Of a stretch of 64,000 bases of DNA, positions 38,934 through 50,500 are shown piece by piece; positions within the stretch are counted from its first letter, which is position 1; every line of letters begins with the position of its first letter. Below the pieces are notes generated by a model. That model searched no databases and was not told the DNA's origin. It saw nothing but the letters and a program-made list of their open reading frames with translations. This DNA comes from JACCVL01 sp963695375. Its GTDB lineage: Bacteria; Actinomycetota; Actinomycetes; Propionibacteriales; Nocardioidaceae. The stretch is taken from the NCBI GenBank assembly GCA_963695375.1, contig OY968767.1:2666001-2730000 (forward strand). The letters run 5' to 3'. The translations under genes and the position numbers were made by a program.

Positions 38934-39643
38934 GCGACCGGCACCCGGGCGCCCGCCGGCGGGAGATCCGCGCGGTGATGCGCGACGGGGCCGGGGTCGG
39001 CCTCGCCACGGGGACGTACGGAGTGTCGTTCGGCGCGTTGGGCGTCACCGCGGGCCTGTCGGTCGCGCAGACCTGCGCACTGTCGCTGCTGGTCTTCACC
39101 GGGGCGTCGCAGTTCGCCCTCGTCGGTGTCGTCGCCGCCGGTGGCTCGCCGCTGACCGGTGCCGCCTCCGCGCTCCTGCTCGGCAGCCGGAACACGCTGT
39201 ACGGGCTCCGACTGGCCTCGACGCTCCGGCTGCGCGGACTGCGCCGCCTGGTCGGCGCGCACCTGGTGATCGACGAGTCGACCGCGATGGCGGTCACCCG
39301 GCCGGACCCGGTGCTCGCGCGGGTCGGGTTCTGGTCCACCGGGCTGGCGGTCTTCGTGTGCTGGAACGTCGCCACCGTGGCGGGTGCGCTCGGCGGCGCG
39401 GCGCTGGGCGACCCGCGCGACTACGGCCTCGACGCCGCGGTCGGGGCAGCGTTCCTCGCGCTGCTGTGGCCACGGCTGAGCGACCGGCGGGCCCGGCTGA
39501 CCGCGGGCGCCGCGGCGCTGCTCGCCCTGGCGGTGGTGCCGCTCACTGCCCCGGGCACGCCGGTACTCGTCGCCGCGTCGATCGCCCTGCTTCTCGGCTG
39601 GCGGGCACCCCGACAGCCCGCCGCCCCCGGGAGGACGTCGTGA
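38930..39643 (+). CDS. azlC: AzlC family branched-chain amino acid exporter subunit
   Basis: 237 residues with about seven helices and the AzlC pattern GVSFGALGVTAGLSVAQTCALSLLVFTGASQFA. With AzlD it forms a two-component exporter of branched-chain amino acids (or related compounds). The ATG overlaps the DUF2461 stop by 4 bases. Confidence 0.92.
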   Translation: MSDRHPGARRREIRAVMRDGAGVGLATGTYGVSFGALGVTAGLSVAQTCALSLLVFTGASQFALVGVVAAGGSPLTGAASALLLGSRNTLYGLRLASTLRLRGLRRLVGAHLVIDESTAMAVTRPDPVLARVGFWSTGLAVFVCWNVATVAGALGGAALGDPRDYGLDAAVGAAFLALLWPRLSDRRARLTAGAAALLALAVVPLTAPGTPVLVAASIALLLGWRAPRQPAAPGRTS

Positions 39644-39939
39644 CGTGGGCCGCGCTGCTGGGAACGGCGGCCGGCTGCTACCTGCTCAAGCTGGCCGGCC
39701 TGTCCGTGCCGGAGCGGGTCCTCGACCGACCCCGGGTGCGCCGGGTGGCCGACCTCGTTCCGGTCGCGCTGCTGGCAGCACTCGTCGCGGTCCAGCTGCT
39801 CGCCGAGGGGTCGCGGCTGGTGCTGGACGCCCGCCTGGCCGGGCTGGCCGCCGGGGTGGCGGCGCTGCTGCTGCGCGCGCCGTTCCTGGTGGTCGTCGCG
39901 GTGGCGGCGTTGGCCGCGGCGCTGGTCCGGCTGCTCTGA
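39640..39939 (+). CDS. azlD: AzlD family small exporter subunit
   Basis: 99-residue protein with three to four membrane helices, containing LLGTAAGCYLLKLAGLSVPERVL, typical of AzlD. The GTG overlaps azlC by 4 bases. It ends 20 bases before the convergent dapB stop; a CCGGCGCCGG palindrome lies in that gap. Confidence 0.92.
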   Translation: MTWAALLGTAAGCYLLKLAGLSVPERVLDRPRVRRVADLVPVALLAALVAVQLLAEGSRLVLDARLAGLAAGVAALLLRAPFLVVVAVAALAAALVRLL

Positions 39940-39959
39940 GCCGGCGCCGGGGGGCGCGG

Positions 39960-40697
39960 TCAGTCCAGCCCGAGCACGGCATCGAGACCGACGGTCAGGC
40001 CCGGCAGCGCCGGCACGGCGCGAACGGCGGCGAGCGCGCCGGGCAGGTAGGCCTGCCGGTCGTGCGAGTCGTGCCGGATGCTCAGCGTCTCCCCCGGCCC
40101 GCCGAGCAGCACCTCCTGGCCGGCCATCACCCCACGGATCCGCAACGCGTGCACGGGGACGCCGGCCACCACTGCACCGCGGGCACCGTCCGGATCGGCG
40201 CGGGTGGCGTCGGGCATCGGCCCCCTCCCTGCCCGCTCCCGCGCCTGACCGATCAGCTCCGCGGTCCGTTGCGCGGTGCCGGACGGGGCGTCCACCTTGT
40301 CGGGGTGGTGCGCCTCGACGATCTCGACCGACTCGAAGTGGCCGGCCGCCTGCGCCGCCAGTCGCATCATCAGCACGGCGCCGATCGAGAAGTTCGGGGC
40401 GACCAGCACGCCGACCCCGGGCGCGTCGTCGAGCCAGCCGCGGACGGTGGACAGCCGGTCGTCGTCGAAGCCGGAGGTGCCCACCACGACGTGAACCCCC
40501 CGCTGCACGCACCAGCGGACGTTGTCGAGCACGGCGTCCGGGCGGGTCACGTCGACCGCGACGACGGCCTCGGCGACAGGGTCCAGAGAGTCGGCCGAGC
40601 CGATCCTGGCCACCAGCCGGAGGTCGTCGGCGGCCTGCACGGCGGAGCAGATCGCGCTGCCCAGCCGACCCGACGCACCCAGCACGGCGACCTTCAC
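39960..40697 (-). CDS. dapB: 4-hydroxy-tetrahydrodipicolinate reductase
   Basis: 245-residue NAD(P)H-dependent reductase following DapA. VAVLGASGRLG binds the cofactor. The signature EAHHPDKVDAPSGTA carries the catalytic His-His-Lys. DapB is essential for peptidoglycan diaminopimelate. Unusually, the GTG overlaps the kynU stop by 4 bases, so it is translationally coupled to the kynurenine genes rather than to dapA. Confidence 0.96.
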   Translation of the reverse strand: MKVAVLGASGRLGSAICSAVQAADDLRLVARIGSADSLDPVAEAVVAVDVTRPDAVLDNVRWCVQRGVHVVVGTSGFDDDRLSTVRGWLDDAPGVGVLVAPNFSIGAVLMMRLAAQAAGHFESVEIVEAHHPDKVDAPSGTAQRTAELIGQARERAGRGPMPDATRADPDGARGAVVAGVPVHALRIRGVMAGQEVLLGGPGETLSIRHDSHDRQAYLPGALAAVRAVPALPGLTVGLDAVLGLD

Positions 40698-41947
40698 GAG
40701 CCGGCCCCGGTGATCTCGGCCAGCCGGTCGCGGGCGATCTGCATCGCGTCCCACACCTCCACGTATGACGTCGTCAGCGGTGACAGCCCGACCCGCCACA
40801 GGTCGGGGTTGCGGAAGTCCCCGATCACCCCGGCCGTGATCAGCTCGGCGCACCAGCGCGCCGCCTCCGGGTGCTGCAGCACCAGATGCGCGCCACGCAC
40901 CGCCGGGTCGCGCGGCGACCGCAGCGTGACGCCGAGCGGCACCAGCCAGGCGTCCACAAGCGCGACCGCCAGCTCGGTGAGCTCGACCGCCTTGGCGCGG
41001 ATCCGGCGCACACCCGCCTCGCCGACCAGGCGGGCACCCTCCTCGACCGCCAGCAGGCCGGGCACCGACGGCGTCCCCGACAGCATCCGCTCGATCCCGG
41101 CCGCGGGGGTGTAGTCGGCCGCCATCGCGAACACGTCGGCCGCGCCGAACCAGCCGGGGATCGGCTGCACCAGCTCGGGGTGGTGCCGCCGCGCGGCGTA
41201 GAGGTAGGCCGGCGCGCCCGGCCCCGCGTTCAGGTACTTGTACGTGCAGCCGACTGCGAGGTCGACCTCGGCCGCGTCCAGCTCGACCGGCACCGAACCG
41301 CCGGAGTGCGACAGGTCCCACACCACCACCGCGCCGGCGCGGTGTGCCTGCGCGGTGAGGCCGGGCAGGTCGGCGACGTAGGCGCTGCGGTAGTCGACGT
41401 GGCTCAGCGATACCGCGGCGACGTCGCCGTCGAGCACCCCGGCGAGCAGCTCGTCGGTGACCCCGCCGTCCGCCGGCGGAGTCAGCCAGCGGACGTCGAG
41501 CCCGCGCTGCTCCGCAACGGCGGTGACGATGTACCGGTCGGTCGGGAAGTCGTTGTCGGCGGCGACCAGGACCGACCGTTCCGGCCGCAGCGCCGCCGCG
41601 GCGGACAGCGCCTTGAACAGGCACACCGTGGTCGACTCGGCCACCACCACCTGACCGGCCGCGGCGCCGAGGACCGCCTCGCCGAGCAGGTCACCGACGC
41701 GGACCGGCGCGGCGGTCCACCCCTCCTCCCAGCCGCGGATCAGCCGCTCACCCCACTCGGACACCAGCAGCCGGAGCCGGTCGGCGGTGGCCCTGGGCAG
41801 CCGGCCGAGCGAGTTGCCGTCGAGATAGGCGACCGCGTCGTCCGGGCCGGTCCCGACGACGAAGCGGGAGCGGAAGTCGCGCAGCGGGTCGGCGGCGTCC
41901 ATCGCCTCGGCCGCCGCGCGGCTGAGCGACCCCGTGGCCACCGTCAT
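40694..41947 (-). CDS. kynU: Kynureninase
   Basis: 417-residue PLP enzyme cleaving kynurenine to anthranilate and alanine. DLSHSGGSVPVELDAAEVDLAVGCTYKYLNAGPGAPAYLY contains the PLP Lys in TYKYLN; the substrate-side segment YLDGNSLGRLP is at the N-terminus. It is full-length compared with bacterial kynureninases. ATG 41947 overlaps the kynA stop by 4 bases. Confidence 0.95.
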   Translation of the reverse strand: MTVATGSLSRAAAEAMDAADPLRDFRSRFVVGTGPDDAVAYLDGNSLGRLPRATADRLRLLVSEWGERLIRGWEEGWTAAPVRVGDLLGEAVLGAAAGQVVVAESTTVCLFKALSAAAALRPERSVLVAADNDFPTDRYIVTAVAEQRGLDVRWLTPPADGGVTDELLAGVLDGDVAAVSLSHVDYRSAYVADLPGLTAQAHRAGAVVVWDLSHSGGSVPVELDAAEVDLAVGCTYKYLNAGPGAPAYLYAARRHHPELVQPIPGWFGAADVFAMAADYTPAAGIERMLSGTPSVPGLLAVEEGARLVGEAGVRRIRAKAVELTELAVALVDAWLVPLGVTLRSPRDPAVRGAHLVLQHPEAARWCAELITAGVIGDFRNPDLWRVGLSPLTTSYVEVWDAMQIARDRLAEITGAGS

Positions 41948-42804
41948 GCCCCGATCTCCGTGCGGACGGTGAGCAGCTCGGGGAAGAACGTCAGGTCGAG
42001 CGCGCGGCGCAGGAAGCCCACCCCGGAGGAGCCGCCGGTGCCGCGCTTGTAGCCGATCACCCGCTCCACCGTCTTCAGGTGGCGGAACCGCCACAGCTGG
42101 AACGACTCCTCGACGTCGACCAGCTCCTCGGCGGTCTCGTAGACGTCCCACCAACGGCCGGTGTCGGCGTAGACCTGCCGCACCGCCTCCACCACGCCGG
42201 TGGAGGCGACGTAGGGCTCGGACCAGTCCCGCTGCACCCGGTCCGCGGGAACGGGCAGCCCGCGGCGGGCCAGCAGCCGGAGGAACTCGTCGTACAGGCT
42301 GGGACTCTCCAGGTCGGCCCGCAGCTGCGCCGAGGTGGCGGCATCGTGCCGGAACACCTTGACCATGGCCGGAGTCTTGTTGCCGAGCAGGAACTCGACG
42401 GTCCGGTACGCCGAGGACTGGAAGCCCGACGCGTCACCGAGCACCCCGCGAAACTGCACGTACTCCACCGGGGTCAGGGTCTCCAGCACTCCCCACTGCT
42501 CGAACATCTGCCGCTGGATGTGCTTGATCCGGGCCAGCCGCTTGAGGGCGGGCGCGAGGTCGTCCGACGCCAGCAGGGCGATCGCCGAGCGCAGCTCGTG
42601 CACGTGCAGCTTCAGCCAGAGCTCGGTGACGTGGTGGGCGATGATGAACAGCATCTCGTCGTGGTGCTCGCTGAGCGGCTGCTGCGCGGACAGCAGCGTC
42701 TCGAGCTGCAGGTAGCCGGCGTACGTCTGCCGGCCCGCGAGATCGGTGGTGACCCCCTCCTCGAGCGGCCGGTAGCCCAGCGGCTCCGCCGCATGACCCG
42801 TCAT
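41944..42804 (-). CDS. kynA: Tryptophan 2,3-dioxygenase
   Basis: 286-residue haem enzyme opening the tryptophan indole ring. LSEHHDEMLFIIAHHVTELWLKL includes the substrate-side His; RFRHLKTVERVIGYKRGTGGSSGVGFL carries the proximal haem His and the substrate-binding GTGGS loop. The ATG at 42804 is supported by TACGCT 7 bases upstream; a GTG 18 bases further up is less likely. Formamidase (kynB) is not adjacent. Confidence 0.96.
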   Translation of the reverse strand: MTGHAAEPLGYRPLEEGVTTDLAGRQTYAGYLQLETLLSAQQPLSEHHDEMLFIIAHHVTELWLKLHVHELRSAIALLASDDLAPALKRLARIKHIQRQMFEQWGVLETLTPVEYVQFRGVLGDASGFQSSAYRTVEFLLGNKTPAMVKVFRHDAATSAQLRADLESPSLYDEFLRLLARRGLPVPADRVQRDWSEPYVASTGVVEAVRQVYADTGRWWDVYETAEELVDVEESFQLWRFRHLKTVERVIGYKRGTGGSSGVGFLRRALDLTFFPELLTVRTEIGA

Positions 42805-42811
42805 GCCGGGC

Positions 42812-42817
42812 AGCGTA
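42812..42817 (-). promoter_or_regulatory. Leaderless -10 element of kynA-kynU-dapB
   Basis: TACGCT on the minus strand, 7 bases before the kynA ATG. It would drive tryptophan catabolism and dapB together. Confidence 0.5.
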
Positions 42818-42856
42818 ACCACCGACCGGACGGGCCGAACGTCCCGCTCGGTCGGC

Positions 42857-44202
42857 TCAGGCGACGGCGGCGGTGAAGCGGTCGGCGTCGTCGAACGGGC
42901 CGACCACGGCCAACGACGCCGGCGCGTCGAGCAGCTCGGCGGCCAGCTCGCGCACCTGGTCGGGGGTCACCGCGTCGATCCGCCGGAGCACCTCGCCGAT
43001 GCTGAGCAGCTCGCCGTGCACGAGGTCGGCCTTGCCCAGCCGGGCCATCCGGGAGGCGGAGTCCTCCAGGCCGAGCACGACGCTGCCGCGCAGCTGGCCG
43101 CGGCCGCGGGTGACCTCCTCGTCGGTGAGCCCGCGCCGGGCCACGTCGACGAGCTGGTCCCGGCACAGCGCCACGACCTCGTCCACCCGCGCCGGTGCGC
43201 ACCCGGCGTACACGCCGAGCATCCCGCTGTCGGCGTAGTGCGTGGCGAAGCTGTAGACCGCGTACGCCAGACCGCGCTTCTCCCGGATCTCCTGGAACAG
43301 CCGGGAGCTCATCCCGCCGCCGAGCGCGGCGGTCAGCACGCTGGCGGTGAACCGCCGCTCGTCGGTGCGGCGCACGCCGGGCAGACCGAGCACCAGGTTG
43401 GCCTGCTCGATCGGGCGGCTCACCAGCGCCGCGCCGCGGCCGTAGGCCACCCGCGGCCCCGCGCCGAGCCGAGCCGGGCGCGCGTGGGCGCCGGAGTCCT
43501 GCACCCAGCCGCCGGCGGCGAAGGCGGCCCGCACCCGGCGGACCACGGCGCGGTGCTCGACGTTCCCGGCCACGGCCACCACCACCGAGTCGGGGCGGTA
43601 GCGGCGGCGGTAGAAGCCGGCGACCTGGCTGCGGGTGAGGGCGGCGATCGACGCCGGGGTGCCGGCGATCGGCCGGCCCAGCGGCGACGACGACCAGAGC
43701 CGCTGCGCGATCAGGTTGTGCACGACGTCGTCGGGGTCGTCGTCGTTCATGGCGATCTCCTCGAGGATCACCGTCCGTTCCGACTCCACGTCGGCGGCGG
43801 CGATGGTCGACGAGGTGACCATGTCGGCGAGGATGTCGACCGTCAGCGGCAGGTCCTCGTCGAGGACCCGCGCGTGGTAGCAGGTGTACTCCTTGCCGGT
43901 GAAGGCGTTGACCTCACCGCCGACGGCCTCCAGCGGCGCCGAGATGTCCAGCGCGCTGCGGGTGCGGGTGCCCTTGAACAGCAGGTGCTCGAGGAAGTGC
44001 GAGGCGCCCACCAGGGAGCTGCCCTCGTCCCGCGAGCCGACCCCGACCCACACGCCGACGCACGCCGAGCGGACGCCGGGCATGGCCTCGGTGACCACCC
44101 GCAGGCCACCGGGGAGGACGGTCCGGCGGACCAACCCGCCCTCCTCGGCGGTCAGCAGCGTGCGAGTGGTTCCCGGACGCTGGTCCGGCGACAGCCGGAC
44201 CT

Positions 44203-44206
<4 letters not shown>
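42857..44206 (-). CDS. M16 family zinc metalloprotease (processing peptidase-like)
   Basis: 449 residues with the inverted zinc motif HFLEH (His70, Glu73, His74) and the distal Glu in SERTVILEEIAM; the R/Y pair (GMSSRLFQEIREKRGLAYAVYSF) typical of M16B is in the C-terminal half. Actinobacterial members directly follow pnp as here. The substrates are unknown. The GTG at 44206 overlaps the pnp stop by 4 bases. Confidence 0.94.
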
Positions 44207-46431
<2,225 letters not shown>

Positions 46432-46673
46432 ACGGATGCCCCTCTCTGCTCGAGCACGGAGCAGACTCGCCAGGATCGGCGTCGAGCTGTGGCACCGGTC
46501 TTCGATCGAGGCCCGCGGGGTGTCGCCGAGGTTTCGGCTGGCCACCCGTGGGCCACTACCGAGGACCGGCCGCCGGGGTCGCATGCCCTGGATCGGTGTT
46601 CCGTGCGGTGTGGGGTGGTGCGGGTGTGGTGCGGGTGTTGCGGGTCGTGCGGTTCTCGCTGGTGGAGGTGTGG

Positions 46674-46943
46674 TCAGCGGCGCAGGCCGAGCCGCTCGAT
46701 CAGCGACCGGTAGCGCGCGATGTCGGTCTTCTGCAGATAGTTGAGCAGCCGACGGCGCTGGCCGACCAGCAACAGCAGGCCACGCCGGCTGTGGTGGTCG
46801 TGCTTGTGCTCCTTCAGGTGCTCGGTGAGGTGCGCGATGCGGTGCGTCAGCAGCGCGACCTGGACCTCGGGGGAGCCGGTGTCGCCGTCGGCGGTGGCGT
46901 ACTCGTCGATGATCCTCTTCTTCGTCGCGACGTCGGTCGACAC
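46674..46943 (-). CDS. rpsO: 30S ribosomal protein S15
   Basis: 89 residues, the exact family length. TGSPEVQVALLTHRIAHLTEHLKEHKHDHHSRRGLLLLVGQRRRLLNYL is unmistakable S15. The GTG at 46943 follows GAGAGGAGATC. It binds 16S rRNA helix 22 early in 30S assembly. The gap upstream (46944-47078) contains no gene and separates it from the sulfotransferase block. Confidence 0.98.
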   Translation of the reverse strand: MSTDVATKKRIIDEYATADGDTGSPEVQVALLTHRIAHLTEHLKEHKHDHHSRRGLLLLVGQRRRLLNYLQKTDIARYRSLIERLGLRR

Positions 46944-47078
46944 GCGATCTCCTCTCGGGGTTCCGTTGCGCGGCGCGCCGGGGCCGGTTCACCCGGGCAC
47001 TGTCAGTCCGCGGCCGATGCACGGCCCGGTCAGGCTATCAGCGCCGCACCGCCGGCCCGAAATCGCGCCGGCGCCCGC

Positions 47079-48146
47079 TCAGTCGTCGCTGTCGCGGTCC
47101 GCGCCGTGGTGCCGGTGCTGGGCCAGCTCGCCGACCAGCCGCTGGATCGTCTCGACGGCGACGTCGAGCACGGCGTCGGGAGCGGCGTCGGAGGGGTGCC
47201 GCGCCTTGTCGGCGGGTACCGGCTGGGGGCGCAGGTCCGCGAGGTCTCCGACCACGTGGTATCCGCCCGAGCGCAGCCCGGCGATGACGGCCTCGGCCCG
47301 GTCGGTCATCCAGCCGAGATCGGAGTCGGGCAGCGTGTAGCGCGCCATCTGCTCCCGGGTCTCGAGCTGGCGGCCGAGCCAGCGCATCCAGTACAGCCAC
47401 TTGGTCGCGTTCATGTCCGCCTGCCCGAGCGCCTCGTTGACCCGCCGCAGCAGCTCGGCCTCGGCGGTGCCGAGCGAGGGGTTGGAGCGCTTCGGGGTGA
47501 GGTCGTGCCCGGTGGGGTCGATGCCGACCGCGCTGCAGAACCGCTCCCAGAGCAGCTCGGGCGGGTTGCCCGGGCGGGGCACCGTCACCACGTGCAGGTT
47601 CTGCACCGGGAGGTGCTTGCGCCACCGCTCGAGCACCGCCGGCGCATCCTGGGAGAACCAGAACTTGCGGCCGGCGTTCGTGTCCGGACCGTGGTCGGGG
47701 TCCCGCAGCGAGGCGGCGTAGTCCTCCCAGGTGTACTGCTTGCGGCTGCGCAGCCCGGTCTGCCACATCGCCGGCGCCACCCTGGCCAGGTCGCGGGCGG
47801 TGTAGACGACGTGCACGTCGTACGGGCGGAGCTCCTTGCGCAACCGGCCGATCTGCCGGGGGCTGGCGCCCGAGATCATCTCGTGCGAGAAGACCGCGGT
47901 GTCGCCGGCCCACGACTCCAGCTCGCCCACCGCCTTCGCCCACTGGCCCTCGATGCTCTTGCCGGTCGTCGGCATCGAGGTGTGCCCGAGCGCCTCGCGG
48001 ACCGCACGGCCCTGCCCCCGGAACGTCTCCCGCGGGAACAACAAGCCCTGTTCCGCGATCCGCTCCCGGTTGGCCATGAGCAGACCCTGCAGGTAGGTGG
48101 TGCCGGTCTTGTGCGGACCGACGTGGATGTACACGCGCTCGGTCAT
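47079..48146 (-). CDS. Sulfotransferase-like protein (copy 1)
   Basis: 355 residues. YIHVGPHKTGTTYLQ near the N-terminus is the P-loop-like 5'-phosphosulfate loop of sulfotransferases. VVYTARDLARVAPAMWQ fits the 3'-phosphate-binding strand-helix, and PSLGTAEAELLRRVNEAL is shared by all copies here. It lacks a signal peptide and so would act in the cytoplasm with PAPS. The ATG overlaps the next gene upstream by 4 bases. The acceptor is unknown; the neighbourhood suggests a cell-envelope glycan. Confidence 0.85.
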   Translation of the reverse strand: MTERVYIHVGPHKTGTTYLQGLLMANRERIAEQGLLFPRETFRGQGRAVREALGHTSMPTTGKSIEGQWAKAVGELESWAGDTAVFSHEMISGASPRQIGRLRKELRPYDVHVVYTARDLARVAPAMWQTGLRSRKQYTWEDYAASLRDPDHGPDTNAGRKFWFSQDAPAVLERWRKHLPVQNLHVVTVPRPGNPPELLWERFCSAVGIDPTGHDLTPKRSNPSLGTAEAELLRRVNEALGQADMNATKWLYWMRWLGRQLETREQMARYTLPDSDLGWMTDRAEAVIAGLRSGGYHVVGDLADLRPQPVPADKARHPSDAAPDAVLDVAVETIQRLVGELAQHRHHGADRDSDD

Positions 48147-50500
48147 GACCGCCCGCCCTCCTGGATGCCGCCGTCGTCCGACACTGACCGATCCCTCCTG
48201 GTGATGGCCGCACCAGCCCGGCGCAGCAGCCGCGCGGCCCGTCCGACCGTCGAGGTCGGTGGGCTGTCGGCCGGCGCCGGCGGGCGGGCCTCGACCCCGA
48301 TGCCGTGCTCCTCGCGCATGGTCGCCGCCTTGCGGACCAGTCCGGCCAGTGCATCCAGGCCGACCTCCACCAGCTCGGCCGCCGTGGCGTCGTCCGGCCC
48401 GACGGCACCGGCACCGGGGTCGCGGGGAAGCAGCTCGTCCAAGTCGCCGACGACGTGGTAGCCGGCGGTCCGGAGGCCGGCGACGAACCGCTCGGCGGTG
48501 CCGCGGACCTGGTCGAAGCGCTCGGTCGGCGGCAGGTAGGTCGCCTTGCCCGGTCGCCCGGTCAGCACCTCCTGGGCGAGCACGTTCTTCACGAACCGGC
48601 CGTACTCACCCTCGCTGAGCCGGCCGCCGCGGCGACCGCCGAGCGCGGCGTTGACCCGCCGGAGGAAGTTGACCTCCTGAGCGCCGAGCGAGGTGTTCGG
48701 CCGGGCCACCGAGGTGTCGACGACCGACGGGTCGATCCCCACGAGGTCCGCGAAGCGCCGCCACAGCAGGGTGGGGTCGGATCCGGTGGTCGGCACGGTG
48801 ACCACGTGCACCCGCTCGGCCGGGAGGTCCGCTCCCCAGCGGCTGAGCACGTCCGTCGGGTCGTGCACCGACCAGAACCAGCGCCCGATGGTCCCCTCCG
48901 GGCCTTCGTCCAGGACGTCGTCGAGGTACTCCGCGAACGACAGCGAGCGGCCGTGCTTGGTCGCCTCCTGCCACTCCGCCGCGAGCAACCGCCAGAGGTC
49001 GCGGGCGGTATAGACGACGTGCACCCGCTCCGGCCCGAGCGTCCGCAGGGCTCGCGCTACGTGTTCGGGGCGAGCAGAGGCGAACAGCTCGTGCGAGATG
49101 ATCGACGGGCCCGGCCAGGAGCGGGTGTCGGCGACGACCCCGTCCCAGCTCCCGGCTGCCTGGGCCGGCTCGTCGGCCACGTCGCGCAGGTCGACGCTGG
49201 CCAGGAAGTGGTCGCTGTAGCGGCGCCGGGCGAAGAGCACCCCGGACTCGGCGAGGGCGTCCCGGTGGTGCCACATCACGTCCTGCAGGAACGTGGTGCC
49301 GGTCTTCGGCGCCCCGACGTGCAGGTAGACCGGACCCGGCTCCCCCACCCCCCCCTCGGTCACGATCCGCGACTTTTGCAGGTCTGCAGAAGTCGCGGAT
49401 CGTGGCAGCGGGGGGTGGGTCGGCCGGGCCGCGGACTGCCGGCGGGCCTTCAGCCGGCGAGCCAGCGGACCGAGCTCGGACACGAACCCCGCGACCGCCC
49501 GGACCGCCGCGTCCGCGAGCTCCTCGGCACCGACCACGGGCGTCCGACCGGCGCGCAGCGCCGCCACGTCTGGCACCAGCTCGTCCAGGTCCCCGACCAC
49601 GTCGTGTCCCCGACCGGCGAGTGTCCGGACCACGGTGAGCGACCGATCGTGGACGGCGTCGGCATACCCGGGCGGGAGCACCAGGCCCGCGCCGGACCCG
49701 CCCGCGACGAGCACGTGCTCGGCGAGCAGCGCGCGCACCACCTGGTCGTAGTGCGCCTGCGACACGTCGGTCGCGTGGTCGGCGTTGTAGCGCCGCAGCA
49801 ACTCGGCCTCGGGCGCGGCCAGGGAGGTGTTCGGCCGCGCGGTGTCCACCCGACCGAGCTCGGGATCCACGCCGGTCACCTCGGCGAACCGCTGCCACAG
49901 CAGCTCCCGCGGTCCACCCGGAGGCGGCACGGTCACCAGGTGCAGGGAGCTGCTCGGCACCCCGCTCCCCCATCGGTCGACCACGTCGACCAGATCGTGC
50001 AGCGGCCAGAACCGGCTGCCGAGCCGGCGCGCCCGCTCGCTGGCCGCGGGCAGCTCGAGGCAGCCGGCGACGAAGTCCTCCAGCGGCACCGACACCCGGT
50101 GCTTGACCTGCTCCTGCCAGCCGGACACCAGCTGCCGGGCCAGGTCCCGCACGGTGACGACGACGTGCACCTCGCGGTCCGGGAACGACCGGACGGCACG
50201 CTCGACGGCGGTGCGGTCGGCAGCGGCCAGCAACTCACCGGACAACACCGCGGTCGGGGCTCCCGACTCCCCGACGGTGCGGGCCAGCCGGTCCCAGGTG
50301 CCGTCCCAGTCGGGGTTGCGGCGACCTCCCCACGAGGCCCCCCGCAGGTCCATCGTGGCGGCGAAATGCTCACTGCGCCGGCGCAGCGGGTAGCAGACGC
50401 CGTCCCGAGCGAGCTTGGTGCGCCCCCGCCAGAGCACGTCCTGGATGAAGGTGGTGCCGGTCTTGGGCACGCCCACGTGCAGGTAGACGCGGTCACCCAT
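48143..50500 (-). CDS. Tandem two-domain sulfotransferase-like protein (copies 2 and 3 fused)
   Basis: 785 residues, about twice the size of its neighbours. The first domain starts YLHVGVPKTGTTFIQ (about 5-19); the second starts YLHVGAPKTGTTFLQ near 402. Between them (about 367-398) is a segment encoded by the GATCCGCGACTT palindrome, ending a domain that elsewhere is an independent gene. A GTG inside the palindrome and another just after it could start the second domain separately, so two products may be made. A run of eight C at 49348-49355 in the linker makes the fusion sensitive to a one-base sequencing error. Start ATG 50500 overlaps the upstream gene by 8 bases. Confidence 0.82.
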   Translation of the reverse strand: MGDRVYLHVGVPKTGTTFIQDVLWRGRTKLARDGVCYPLRRRSEHFAATMDLRGASWGGRRNPDWDGTWDRLARTVGESGAPTAVLSGELLAAADRTAVERAVRSFPDREVHVVVTVRDLARQLVSGWQEQVKHRVSVPLEDFVAGCLELPAASERARRLGSRFWPLHDLVDVVDRWGSGVPSSSLHLVTVPPPGGPRELLWQRFAEVTGVDPELGRVDTARPNTSLAAPEAELLRRYNADHATDVSQAHYDQVVRALLAEHVLVAGGSGAGLVLPPGYADAVHDRSLTVVRTLAGRGHDVVGDLDELVPDVAALRAGRTPVVGAEELADAAVRAVAGFVSELGPLARRLKARRQSAARPTHPPLPRSATSADLQKSRIVTEGGVGEPGPVYLHVGAPKTGTTFLQDVMWHHRDALAESGVLFARRRYSDHFLASVDLRDVADEPAQAAGSWDGVVADTRSWPGPSIISHELFASARPEHVARALRTLGPERVHVVYTARDLWRLLAAEWQEATKHGRSLSFAEYLDDVLDEGPEGTIGRWFWSVHDPTDVLSRWGADLPAERVHVVTVPTTGSDPTLLWRRFADLVGIDPSVVDTSVARPNTSLGAQEVNFLRRVNAALGGRRGGRLSEGEYGRFVKNVLAQEVLTGRPGKATYLPPTERFDQVRGTAERFVAGLRTAGYHVVGDLDELLPRDPGAGAVGPDDATAAELVEVGLDALAGLVRKAATMREEHGIGVEARPPAPADSPPTSTVGRAARLLRRAGAAITRRDRSVSDDGGIQEGGRS
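49361..49404. repeat. 44-bp palindrome, GATCCGCGACTT family, inside coding sequence
   Basis: Left arm CACGATCCGCGACTTTTGCA (49361-49380), 4-base spacer, right arm TGCAGAAGTCGCGGATCGTG (49385-49404). The arms mirror each other except at one position. As at 11206, a C-rich tract lies left (49342-49355) and a G-rich tract right. It lies in frame between two sulfotransferase domains. Confidence 0.95.

Noticed and set aside
46432..46673. Small ORF between rpsO and pnp
   Set aside because: C/A-rich low-complexity leader with no protein family signal; more likely an RNA leader of pnp.
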